DNA of 41,297 bases from Triparma columacea (taxonomy: Eukaryota > Sar > Bolidophyceae > Parmales > Triparmaceae). Location of the stretch: positions 10,109 through 51,405 of the forward strand of contig BRYA01000735.1 of assembly GCA_030267965.1 (NCBI GenBank), in the 5' to 3' direction. Positions 8,109 to 17,227 of the stretch are shown here, one piece after another. How positions within the stretch are numbered: position 1 is the stretch's first letter; every line of letters starts with the position of its first letter. Both the position numbers and the translations under genes were made by a program. The notes beneath the pieces were generated by a model. That model did not search any database. It was given only the letters and a program-made list of their open reading frames with translations, and had not been told where the DNA came from.

Positions 8109-8687
8109 ATGTCCCGTATCCTAACTTCCCCTTCCCTCCTTCCCTCTTTCCGTAACATGAATCGTCGCTTCTCTCTCGATAGTCGTATGAGGCCCTCATC
8201 CCTTCTCTCAAGCCTAGACATAACCCTTCCCCCCCCTCCCACCCCCAAGGCGAACTACGGTATGTATTCACGCGTAGGTTCAGTCCTCCACGTATCCGGT
8301 CATTTACCACTCTCCCCTACCGGCGAGCTCATAACCGGCCTATGCGGTGAGGGTGGTGCTACGGTTGAGGATGGTTATGAGGCGGCTAGGTTCTGCGGGT
8401 TGAATCTACTCGCTACACTTGAGGAGGAGTTTGGTCTAGACGCGATCGAACGGGTCGTTAAGCTCTTCGGAATCGTGCGTTCGACCGAAGGCTTCGAAGA
8501 GCAGCACCTGGTTATGAACGGTGCTTCAGATCTTATGATTGAAGTATTCGGGGACAAGTACGGGTACCACGCTAGGAGCGCAATAGGGACGAGGGACCTA
8601 CCGCTGGGGATCATGGTTGAGGTTGAGGGGACGTTTAAACTCAAGGAGGAGTACCTTACGGAACTCAGCTCCTTGAGGGAGGTTTAA
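8109..8687 (+). CDS. RidA/YjgF family protein, probably organelle-targeted
   Basis: 192 aa from ATG at 8109 to TAA at 8685, single exon. Residues about 38-192 match the YjgF/YER057c/UK114 superfamily, in the subgroup with ANYGMYSRVGSVLHVSGHLP at the start of the fold, GYEAARFCGLNLLATLEEEF in the central helix and an HARSAIG...LPLGIMVEVE end. R156 corresponds to the Arg that binds the substrate carboxylate in RidA deaminases. Canonical RidA proteins hydrolyse reactive enamine/imine intermediates from PLP enzymes; members of this longer subgroup are mostly uncharacterised, so deaminase activity is inferred. The ~37-residue N-terminal extension is rich in Ser, Arg and Leu with no acid until residue 24, like a mitochondrial or plastid transit peptide. 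Convergent with the next gene. Confidence 0.9.
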   Translation: MSRILTSPSLLPSFRNMNRRFSLDSRMRPSSLLSSLDITLPPPPTPKANYGMYSRVGSVLHVSGHLPLSPTGELITGLCGEGGATVEDGYEAARFCGLNLLATLEEEFGLDAIERVVKLFGIVRSTEGFEEQHLVMNGASDLMIEVFGDKYGYHARSAIGTRDLPLGIMVEVEGTFKLKEEYLTELSSLREV

Positions 8688-8814
8688 GGGAAAGGCGGGA
8701 GAGAGGAGAGAGATTGGGGAAACTTTAACTACGAGGATGAGATTCAAAATGGGGGGAGAAAGCGGAAACTTTAAATTAAGTTCGTTTAACCCTCCCCGGC
8801 ATTCAATATGTGTA

Positions 8815-8820
8815 AATAAA
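8815..8820 (+). other. Candidate polyadenylation signal AATAAA
   Basis: It lies 128 bases downstream of the RidA stop and 39 bases before the end of the convergent gene, so the 3' UTRs may meet or overlap. Confidence 0.4.
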
Positions 8821-8858
8821 GTTCCTTTACCCCCAGAAAGAGAGGGTTCCCTTTCCCC

Positions 8859-10570
8859 TTAAGCCTCGGTCCCGTCGTCCCTCCATCCCCCCCAAGCCCC
8901 CCCCCCGTCGTACGTAAGTCTCCTCCATCCCCTCCCCTCCCCCCTTTCTCCACTCACCACTCCCGAACCGTGCCCTAACGCAAAGTCCCCCGATGCCCCC
9001 CCCCCCTGGGTCCCTACACTTGCCCCCCCTGACCACGATCTGAACTCTGCCTGAATAGGCTTCCCCCCCCCCTTGGTGTCCTCCCATACGTCCCCTACCC
9101 TAACGTACCCTCTGTACTCAACCATCCCCTCGTCCCTAGCCGTAACCCTGCTAGACATGAGTGTGAATCCCTCCAGCCCTGACGCCCACGTCACGATGTC
9201 ACCAAGTCCACCCCTCCTTCCCTTCCCCGATATCTTCCCGTTCACGTACTCCTCGAACCAGAGTGGTATCCCCGACGTGAGTATCCAGGTTCCCTCGGTA
9301 CCCCCCCCGTTCCTTCCCTCCGACCCAACCTCGATCCCAACCTCTCCCCCGTCCATCCTGCTCATTTCAGCGAGCGCCTCGAGCTCCCTCTCCACCTCCT
9401 TGTCACGGCCCCTCTCCCTCCACTCCTTAATGGGAACGTATTCCCCCTCCTTCCCCCCCCCCCTCGCCGGGTCGTATACGATTTTCCCTTCCCCTCCTTC
9501 CCCCTCCCCCCCCCCCTTTAGAAGTCCCCCATATCCAACAACCATCCCCTTCCTTTTCCCTCCCTCGTCCTCATACCCTGTAAATACAAGGTCCTCCCTC
9601 CTCCCTCCCCCGTCCCTTCCATTGATAACCCATACGTCCTCCTTGTATCCCGTCTCTACCCACCTCCTATAAGTCTCTTGAATAGCTTTAACCCACTTAA
9701 CCCTACCCTCAAATTCCCCAACCTCCCCTTCCCTCACTCTCCTGCTTAGTCTAACTACGTCACCCCTCTCAGTAGACGTCCAGACATCCTCCGAGTCACC
9801 ATCCCTACCAACCCCAACATCACCACCCATGAAACCAACCCTTTTAACACCACCCTCTCTACCCTTACCACCTCTCCCAACTTTCACACCACCATCTCTC
9901 CCTCCTCCCCCACCATCACCACCCCCCCCGTTGTTATCACCTTGATGTAAATAGTACCTCCCAACATTCTTGAACCCCCTACTAATTCTCCCCACGTTAG
10001 TACCTCTGATAGTAACTCTGGATTTCAAACTTACATCACCCCAACCATTACAACCTAAATTTGAGGTAAGATCAATATACCCATTGACATCGTTGTTCTC
10101 TTTTTGAAATCCACCATCATCCCCACCATAATGTGAAGTAGTAAGACCCCAGGTAGGTCCGAGTACACTTTGTAAACCAGCACTTATACCTCTATCTCCG
10201 TTATCATAGTTTGAGGTGGGTTTAGAGGGGTGTGGGAAGTTACTATCCTCAACTACTGTTGTTTCAAACGTGCGTGGCTGGTTGTTGTTGTGGAGTTGTT
10301 TATTTGTAGGAGCCTATTTTCGGGGGTGGAGTTTTTGTTAGCTTTTTTACTTGTTTTATCGTATGTCGTCTTATGTTTTGAGGTTATGTTTGTATTTTCA
10401 CTCACGTTTATCTGATTATCATCGTCTAATTCACTTTCCTTTACCTTGTTTTTATCACATCCCTTAAATGTCTCTAAGGGATGAGATGATACTAAAGATT
10501 GGGGAACCTTTTTACGCTTCAATTTACGACGGAGCTCACTGGCTGATAGTACTTTTGAGGATGATGACAT
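8859..10570 (-). CDS. Unrecognised glycine-rich protein, two exons (539 aa)
   Basis: I do not recognise the family. Exon 1 is 10570..10406 (55 codons, MSSSSKVLSASELRRKLKR start). Exon 2 is 10313..8859. The 92-base intron has a GTGAGT donor, a GCTAAC branch site 25-30 bases before the end and an AATAG acceptor; both sides are phase 0. Exon 1 is basic and polar. Exon 2 begins Asn/Thr-rich, then has Gly-rich stretches (GGG/GGT/GGA codons) around a region with hydrophobic-aromatic conservation-like segments, e.g. VKWVKAIQETYRRWVETGY and GTWILTSGIPLWFEEYVNGK, which suggest a folded core. No signal peptide or membrane span is visible. It shares a 433-base divergent promoter region with uS5m. The G-rich coding strand is extreme and could affect transcription. 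Further introns within exon 2 cannot be excluded. Confidence 0.6.
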
Positions 10571-11003
10571 TTTGGAACGAAGGTGAGAAGGATAGGGAGA
10601 GAAATTGAGAGAGAGTTCAGATTTAGGGCTGCTGGGGGGAGAAATGGGCGGATTCCGTGAAGGTCCCGAAAAATGGTTAGTTCGAGTGAGATTGCCATCT
10701 CGTCGCCCTGCGTCGGACCTGCGCCTCTGCCTCCTGTGCGATCGAACCACGAGAACACCGGAGCGGCAAGACGTCTGACTCAGTTTTGTTGCTTTAACAC
10801 CTGAAAAATGTTTTTACACTAAGTTACAAGAGGTTGGAGTTGAGTACACCCAACCATCCCCTCTTTTCTGAGAGCGTTGTGAAAAAAGAAATCGGTAAAT
10901 CCCACAGTTATTGCCCCCAAATCAGTTTGTTTCCTATTTATTTCTGCCCAAAAACCTTCCTTCGGACTTCCAAATAAATGCAATAAACAGCCTTCAATTA
11001 ATC
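10571..11003. promoter_or_regulatory. Divergent promoter region, uS5m and unknown gene
   Basis: The two genes point away from each other across this spacer, so both promoters must lie here. I see no clear TATA box. Reading frames in the left half (10519-10758 on minus) run into the 5' UTR of the unknown gene and have no family resemblance. Confidence 0.45.
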
Positions 11004-12794
11004 ATGCTACGCACCCTTAGTGCCTTATCTAATGGTACCCGGTTAACACCTTCAATAAGTAGTCTCCAAATCCTCCATAATTATCCCCTTTCTACGTCTC
11101 CAAGAGCTCTAAACTCCAACCACCCCACACGCTCCTTCAGAACGTTTGCTCCATTTTCTCAAACTACAACCTCCATAATGCACACGCATACACACACTTC
11201 GAGTCATCCTTCGTCTCCTATTCCTCCTGTCACAATTCTACCCAATAACACGCTCAATTCACGTCCTTTCTCCACTTCTGATGACTCCTCCTCTTCTTCC
11301 CCTCCCTCTCCCCCTCCCTCCCCCTCCTACGTCGTTCGTACAACCCCTTTGATACCCTCTTCCACCAACCCCTCCACCACCGAGCTAATAAACGCCTTAT
11401 CATCCCTGGCATCCTCCATACCCTCCCCTTCCCCAGGTACATCATACATATCAACACACGCAAGCCCTGAGTCCTTCATAACCCCAATCCGTAACTCTAA
11501 AGGTGCACTAACAGGGGCTGTATACGTAACACTACCAAGCCGTACCTTTGCCACATCCTTCGTTGAAGACGTACACGGTTCACCGTTACCATGCGGTGGT
11601 AATCTCTCGGCTAAAGTAAAGGGTGATAGGAAAGTTGGTTACGGTACTGCTACCTCTGACGAGTACGCAAGTTACGTCGTCGATAAATACTTCGAGGATA
11701 GAGGTGGAGCTGAGGGGTTCACGATTGGACCTAAGAGCGGTAAGGTTATGGATGAAGTTGACGATGTTAGAGGGTTGGATGAGGAGGTTGAAAAGGACTT
11801 TGAGATTTGGTTAAACGGATGGATGAAGAAAGAGGAGGGTAGAAGGAAGGTCGAAGGAAAAGAGGTTTGGGGGGCCACGGAGGGGGAAGGGGGAGGTAAT
11901 GAGGAAGGGGAGGTTGACGAGTTCCAAATCATGGACAACTTGAGCTACACGGGTGAGACGGGGATGGGCACAAGGGACTTCACAGAGGAGGATAGGGAGG
12001 TCCTTAGGAAGACCCTAGACATGTGGGACGACGACGACACCTCAAGCCCTTACAGGGAGGGAGGGATGGAGGGTCGAGGAAAGGGTCGTAAGGGGGAGGT
12101 CTGGGACAACGCCTACAGGCTGTTCGTAGAGAGGCTGCGGGAGGAGGAAGGGTGGAGGAACTACTACGACAGCCCGGAGGACATGCCAAGGGTACCGGGT
12201 GAGGAGGGTGAAAGGGGTGAGGGTGGAACGGACGACGACGGTGACATCAGGGACACCAGCGAGGAACACAACCCGTTCAACCCGGCACCGAGGGGTGACT
12301 GGGGTGAGACCATAGTAAAGGTTGACAGGGTACAGAAGGTCACGAGGGGGGGGGTCATTATGAAGTACAGGAGCCTCGTAGTATGCGGGAACAACAAGGG
12401 GGCGGGTGGGTACGGGGTGGGGAAGGGGGAAAGCCCTCGGGAGGCCCTAATACTCGCCAGCAGGAACGCTAGAAGGAGCCTCGTATTCGTTGACAGGTAC
12501 GAGGGGACGGCACTTGCCATGGACGCAGTGGGGAGACACAACGGATGCAAGGTTGTGGTTAGGGCGGTACCGCCGGGGTACGGGATGAAGGCGGGGAGAC
12601 TTGTTAGGGAAATACTACTGCAGTTTGGCATCAGCGACGCGTCCGCGAAAGCTTATGGGAACAGGAACCCGTATAGCGTGGTTAGAGCGACGATGAAAGC
12701 GCTGAGGGGACATGAAGGGATTGAGGTTATTAGCAGGAAGAGAGGGAAGAGGATTATGGAACTTAAAAAAGCAAAGAGACTTGAGATTAGTTAA
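11004..12794 (+). CDS. Mitochondrial ribosomal protein uS5m with long N-terminal extension
   Basis: ATG at 11004 gives 596 aa. An upstream in-frame reading has no better ATG. The C-terminal ~165 residues (about 430-596) are ribosomal protein S5: the RNA-binding N-domain with ETIVKVDRVQKVTRGGVIMKY and GNNKGAGGYGVGKGE, and the C-domain with VVVRAVPPGYGMKAGRLV and RNPYSVVRATMKAL. uS5 sits at the mRNA entrance of the small subunit. The first ~60 residues (MLRTLSALSNGTRLTPSISS...) are rich in Ser, Thr, Arg and Leu and almost free of acids, as in a mitochondrial presequence; a plastid site is less likely. Residues about 60-430 are Pro/Ser-rich, then strongly acidic and Gly-rich, with a folded-looking part near 190-300. 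Bacterial S5 is about 165 aa, so the extension is unusually long. Base composition shifts from AT-rich at the 5' end to purine-rich GC in the core. Confidence 0.88.
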   Translation: MLRTLSALSNGTRLTPSISSLQILHNYPLSTSPRALNSNHPTRSFRTFAPFSQTTTSIMHTHTHTSSHPSSPIPPVTILPNNTLNSRPFSTSDDSSSSSPPSPPPSPSYVVRTTPLIPSSTNPSTTELINALSSLASSIPSPSPGTSYISTHASPESFITPIRNSKGALTGAVYVTLPSRTFATSFVEDVHGSPLPCGGNLSAKVKGDRKVGYGTATSDEYASYVVDKYFEDRGGAEGFTIGPKSGKVMDEVDDVRGLDEEVEKDFEIWLNGWMKKEEGRRKVEGKEVWGATEGEGGGNEEGEVDEFQIMDNLSYTGETGMGTRDFTEEDREVLRKTLDMWDDDDTSSPYREGGMEGRGKGRKGEVWDNAYRLFVERLREEEGWRNYYDSPEDMPRVPGEEGERGEGGTDDDGDIRDTSEEHNPFNPAPRGDWGETIVKVDRVQKVTRGGVIMKYRSLVVCGNNKGAGGYGVGKGESPREALILASRNARRSLVFVDRYEGTALAMDAVGRHNGCKVVVRAVPPGYGMKAGRLVREILLQFGISDASAKAYGNRNPYSVVRATMKALRGHEGIEVISRKRGKRIMELKKAKRLEIS

Positions 12795-12943
12795 GGAGGA
12801 GAGGAGGGAAAAGATGAGGGGGGGGAGGGAGGGGAGGTATAAACATGGGGAAAGAAGCACAGGTGTCTTCAAAAATCCAAAAGTTTTACATTGTACCGTG
12901 ACAACCGTGCCTTATAATTTGTCCTCCATTCTCCCCATATCAT

Positions 12944-13306
12944 CTAGTCCCTCAACTTGATCCCTCTCTCCTTTAGTGCCCTTCTACCCTCCTTAACCTG
13001 TCTGTCAATCTCTGCAGCAGCGTCCTCGCAGTCGTTGAAGTTTTTAACCGTTACTGATATGTCAATAAGGGCGTAAAGTGCGAAAGAGAGGAGGAGAATG
13101 TAGGGGGAGAGTACCTTAAAAGAGGAGAGGATATCGAGGGGGGGGGAGGAGGGGAAAGGGAGGGGGGAGATGGTTGATATGGATGATAATACATATGAAG
13201 GGTACAATGATACCGTTGGTATGATTGATTTGAGGTGAAAGATGTGAAGAGAGACGAGGGGGATGAGGAGAGCGAGGAAACGCTGGTATCGTTTTAGGAG
13301 GGCCAT
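12944..13306 (-). CDS. DPM3: Dolichol-phosphate mannosyltransferase subunit 3 (DPM3)
   Basis: 120 aa from ATG at 13306 to TAG at 12944, single exon. Two hydrophobic segments (about 9-40 and 66-86) precede a conserved C-terminal tail: FNDCEDAAAEIDRQVKEGRR followed by ALKERGI, the DPM3 signature that binds and stabilises the catalytic DPM1 subunit. DPM makes dolichol-phosphate-mannose on the ER membrane, the mannose donor for N-glycans, GPI anchors and O-mannosylation. Human DPM3 is about 92 aa; the extra length is in the loop between the membrane spans, encoded by a C-rich segment. It is convergent with uS5m, with 149 bases between stop codons. Confidence 0.85.
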   Translation of the reverse strand: MALLKRYQRFLALLIPLVSLHIFHLKSIIPTVSLYPSYVLSSISTISPLPFPSSPPLDILSSFKVLSPYILLLSFALYALIDISVTVKNFNDCEDAAAEIDRQVKEGRRALKERGIKLRD

Positions 13307-13963
13307 TTGTTTTGTTATGATGGGAGAGAATTAGGGGTATTCTTTTGTGATCGAGGCTATTTTAGGGATGTTTTACGACAATAGACAGAAGATTGCGTCG
13401 TTTGGTGAAAGATTAAGCAAAATCTGAATGATTTCCCTCCAATCCTCTGAAAGGGAAATATTTTATGAGTGCCTTTTTAGAACGTTACTGACATATTTGT
13501 CGAGTTCTTTATCGATAGACTTACATAATGTGTATGAAGCCATTACATACCGAAAGACGTGCGCGTATTATGCACGTATTCCAACACAAAAGCTTGCAAT
13601 GTCCTCAATAATCTCACCAAAGGTAACGTTTTACCGCTCCATGTTTCCCAATCTAGCCCTTCATCCCAATCGTGCAGCATGCGCGAAAAAAAAAAAGCCT
13701 AGGCGGTCTACCACATCCCCTCCATTCATCTGAAGGTTTCCACATATTTTAGGTTGGGGCAAAGTCGGAACAAAGCAGTTAGGGTTGACTCAATCAATCC
13801 AAACCGTAACTTCGCCTTAGGCTACCCTCATCGACCCTCTACCTACACTTAAACTAGAAGCGTCCACCCAAATCGCCGAAAATATACCCCCCTAGCCCAC
13901 AATCCAACCCCTCCCAACACACAGAAGAAACGACCTCCTCCTCCCAGTAGATAACAACCCAGT
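13307..13963. other. Intergenic region with no supported gene
   Basis: Divergent spacer of 657 bases between DPM3 and the coiled-coil gene, so it should carry both promoters. A 101-codon frame at 13428-13733 shows no family features. An A10 run lies near 13686. Nothing else is evident. Confidence 0.5.
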
Positions 13964-15997
13964 ATGGCTGATATCCTCCAGGGTGGCTCGTCGGGTTGGG
14001 TGGAGGGTATGGAATCCTTCTCCTTGCCCGAGACTGGCGTCGGTGGAGTCTCTAACAAGAGGTAAGTCACAATCTAACTCACCTCATGGGAGCCGTTGCT
14101 TCGTGGCAAGTTGCTGAAATTTCCCCAATAAGCCCCATTCTATCCAATTCGTATCGACGCCTCAAACTGTCTTCTACTTTTTCACCCCTCCCTTCCTACT
14201 ACCTATCCAAAACCCCTCACTAAACCTCCCCTCACCCCAACTCCCCCGACCCTCAGAGCCAAGCCCCAGACACAGCTCGAAGCCCTGCAGTCCGAGATGA
14301 AGCTCCTCCACTGGCATAAGCTTGCCAACGAAGCCGCCCTCAAGGCTGCCTTAATCCGCACGAAGAAGATGAAGCGGACGGACTCCGTGAACCCCCCGAA
14401 GGAAACCCTCCAGGAAAAGGCAGAGTGGATGCAGCAGATCATCGAAGAGGAGCAGGCGAAGCCGCTGCAGGTGGGGAAAGACTACATACTCAAGTACGAG
14501 GAGGAGGAGAAGAGGAACGAGGCGGCGCTGCAGAAGCAGGTTGAGGTGAGAAGAGAAGGGAAGGGAAGGAGGAAGTTGTCCAAGTTTGGAGTGGGGGATG
14601 GGCAGAACGACGACTTTACTAGAACTGTACGAAGGTAAATATATACTTACCCCCATCGACCGCCTGTTCACCTCCACCTTCAGCACCACGTAACGTGCCT
14701 GAAGAACCTCAAGGACACAATCGATAAGCGCGCCCAGATAAAACAGAAGAAGCAGCAGTTCAAGGATTTCAAGGCCCAGGTCAACGCCGAGCGGAAGGCT
14801 GTGCTGGAGGGTAAAATATCGGCCGAGCAGAGGTTCAGGGTGAAGGCTAGCACAGCGAGCGGGGAAGGCAGCGGGGAGGGGGGCAAGAGCAAGGGAGCCC
14901 TGGCGACCGTCATTGGTTCCCTGGACAAGCTCGTGGAACTGGAGAAGAGGATATCGTCACTCGAGTCGGACAATATGCTGGACAGGGTGAAGGACGGGGC
15001 GTCGGTTCCTCAGCAAAAGCTGGAGAGGATGAAACTGGCGTTCTCCAAGAAGAGGTCAGAGCCGAAGCCCGGGATACCCGCGAAGTCTTACTACTCAGTA
15101 AGGGTGCAGCAGGGTAAGAGGGGGGGGGGGAGGGGGGTCAGGGGGACGATGAAGGGGCTCGGTAGAGCCGAGAGGAACAAGGCCAAGAGCAAGACAATGG
15201 GCGGAGCCTTCATGACCCAGAAGAAGAACCTCAGAGGCAACCCATACCTGTCATCCACGTCCGGGGTCGCCCGGGGGAGCGGGCGAAGCGCCGTAGCGGC
15301 AAGAAGCAAGCCCTCGACGCTGAGGGAGAGGAGGGAAGTGCATAAGGTCAAGAGGGAGAACGAGAATTTGAGGAGGGAAAGGATGAAGGGGAGGGGAGCG
15401 AGCGGGGGGGTCAAGACGAGGAACGTTAGGTGAGACGCGGCGTACGTATTGCGTGTAATTTTCTGTGGCACTTGTTCTAATTACACCCTCTCCCCCCCCT
15501 CCTGCAGCATGGCTCGGTTCGAGAACATCAGGAACCAACAGAGGGGTAGGATCGAGAGTATCAGACGAACCGGCAAGCCTACTACTACTGCGAAATCCAA
15601 GACTTATGGCGGCGACTCTACGGCCGGTCGAAGAGGGCAGGGTAGGACCGTCAACACCAGGGTCAACAGAACAGGTCGGCAAAGGGCAGGGGCTCCTCGG
15701 GGTAGGGCAGGGGCCCCTCGGGGTAGGGCTGGGGCTCCCAGTCAGAGGGGCGCCGCGGGGGCCGGCCGCGGTGCGCAAAGGACAGGGGCCAGGCCCCGGC
15801 CGGCACCTCGGGGGAGGGCGGGAGGGTACAAGACAGTGTCGGGGGTCAGCAGGAACACGCAACCTAAACCTAGGGGGGCGAGCAGCTTCCCGGCTGTTAA
15901 GGGGGCGACCACGGGGAGCATGGGAGCGAGGGCGGGGGGGAGTGGACTGAGGGCGGTGAGGGCCAACAGATCCAAGGCGAGGAAACAGCTCTGGTGA
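13964..15997 (+). CDS. Unrecognised coiled-coil protein with RG-rich tail, four exons (540 aa)
   Basis: Exons 13964..14061, 14257..14545, 14684..15429 and 15508..15997, all with GT-AG borders (GTAAGT, GTGAG, GTGAG donors; CTCAG, TTCAG, TGCAG acceptors) and matching phases. The first ~250 residues are helical and charged: MKLLHWHKLANEAALKAAL, then a Glu/Lys coiled coil and an IDKRAQIKQKKQQFKDFKAQ segment. From about residue 250 the protein is basic and disordered. Exon 4 encodes an Arg/Gly/Ala-rich tail with three RAGAPRG heptads from a 21-base repeat. I do not recognise the family. Charged helix plus basic tail would fit a microtubule-, centriole- or RNA-associated protein, but that is inference. 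The intron/exon model is well supported by the reading frame being interrupted exactly at splice sites. Confidence 0.75.
15683..15745 (+). repeat. 21-base coding repeat (RAGAPRG x3)
   Basis: Three head-to-tail copies of a unit starting AGGGCAGGGGC encode RAGAPRG, RAGAPRG and RAGAPSQ in the tail of the coiled-coil protein. Confidence 0.85.
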
Positions 15998-16231
15998 AGG
16001 GGGGGCGAAATTCAAGAATGTTACAGTAAGAGATGGACGATGGACGCTGTTAAAGTAGATATTTTCAAAGACCAACTAACAGGAACCGTGTTTTTTTTTC
16101 CCCCTCCTTTGACCACGGTGTGTATGTCCCAGCTTCTTCTGCCAAACGCTGCGGTGTTGTTCAGTGGTACACCACAGAACATCACCACGCAACCCCTATC
16201 ACCACCCTCAACACCACCGCTGACCGACCGC

Positions 16232-16963
16232 TCAGACGTTGCAAGAGTAACCCGGGCTGCTAGCAAGAATGAGGCTGACGATGAACCCATAGAGCCCCAG
16301 AGCCCCCGCAAACGAAAGGATGGTTACCCCAGCGATGTAAAGCTTAGCCGCGTCCCCCTCCTCCCCATCCTCGGATCTGGTCTTCGTCTTAATGTGGTGG
16401 ACCTGGGCCCTGATTCCCGTGGCCTTGATACAGTGCTCCCCAGCGACGCCGGTGGACCAGCCGGCAGCTAGGCAGGTCATCCCGCAGCAGAGGCCGGCGC
16501 AGAGGTCGCGCCAGCCGTTGTACTGAGAGTAGGTGGTCTCGCCGTCCTCGGTAGGCTCGGTGACGCCAGAACCGAGGATGATGGCGACAATGAGACCAAA
16601 AATTCCAAGGACTCCGGCCATAATTACTCCGATTAAATTCTTGATGATTCCACCTGGGTGATTGACCCCCATGCTGCTTATTCCAATTCCACACTATGGT
16701 GAATGTATGATGGTGAGAAAACCGTTTGATGACCACTTTGATGACCACTTTACAGACCACTTTGATAACCCGACCCTAACCCCAAAAGTGAATGCCCCCA
16801 TTTTCTCACCTTATGAGTCCCAACAGCGGCCCCTAAGTTTGATAGCACGACACAAAGCATTGCGCCCATATATCCCCTAGAAATCGAGGGTTAGAAAGGC
16901 GTATTTTCGGAACTTTCACCCACATTTTCCCCCATTTGCGAACTCGCAGCAATGATTGTCCAT
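16232..16963 (-). CDS. V-ATPase proteolipid (c-subunit-like) lacking the key Glu
   Basis: Exons 16963..16920 (tentative), 16876..16810 and 16693..16232; product about 190 aa. Joining the last two gives GAAVGTHK|CGIGISSMGVN, a direct match to the proteolipid motif GAAYGTAKSGVGI. Four hydrophobic helices are visible: GYMGAMLCVVLSNLGAAVG, then NLIGVIMAGVLGIFGLIVAI, NGWRDLCAGLCCGMTCLAAG and LYIAGVTILSFAGALGLYGF. The ring of c subunits carries protons through the membrane sector that acidifies vacuoles. In helix 4 the family has FAEALALYG or a close variant with an essential Glu; here it is FAGALGLYG, with codon GGG at 16306..16304 (residue about 167). The loop before helix 4 is longer and charged (HHIKTKTRSEDGEEGDAA). 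The first intron would be only 43 bases (CTAAC branch, TTTCTAG end), so the N-terminus is uncertain; the second (116 bases) is solid. Confidence 0.75.
16728..16763. repeat. 12-base direct repeat x3 in proteolipid intron
   Basis: GATGACCACTTT occurs exactly twice and once with two changes (ACAGACCACTTT), head to tail, inside the 16809..16694 intron of the proteolipid gene. Confidence 0.9.
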
Positions 16964-17227
16964 AATTTCAATCAATTTCGTCGATTTCGTCGTTAAATTT
17001 TGAATACACGCGCACAATACAACAAATAGAGTCGTGTACTCACAAGGCAGGCGTCCAAACAGGACAAATGTCCATACCAGTCTTGAATTCCATTACAAAG
17101 TTTTTTTGGAGAGGTTTTCCAAAAAAAAGAGACAATTTCGAAGAGGTCTGGACTGGACAAAAATGTCTTCTATTGTCGTAAAGATGTATCTTTCCCCTTA
17201 CAACATGTTTATATTTTCGTTCTACTT

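Noticed and set aside
10253..10313. Frameshift or pseudogene in the Gly-rich unknown gene
   Set aside because: A 92-base intron with good donor, branch site and acceptor restores the frame exactly, so no break is needed.
10690..10770. tRNA-like TTCGA motif on the minus strand
   Set aside because: I could not form a T stem, anticodon arm or acceptor stem around it.
13428..13733. 101-codon plus-strand frame
   Set aside because: No hydrophobic or domain pattern, crosses an A-run, and lies in a likely promoter region.
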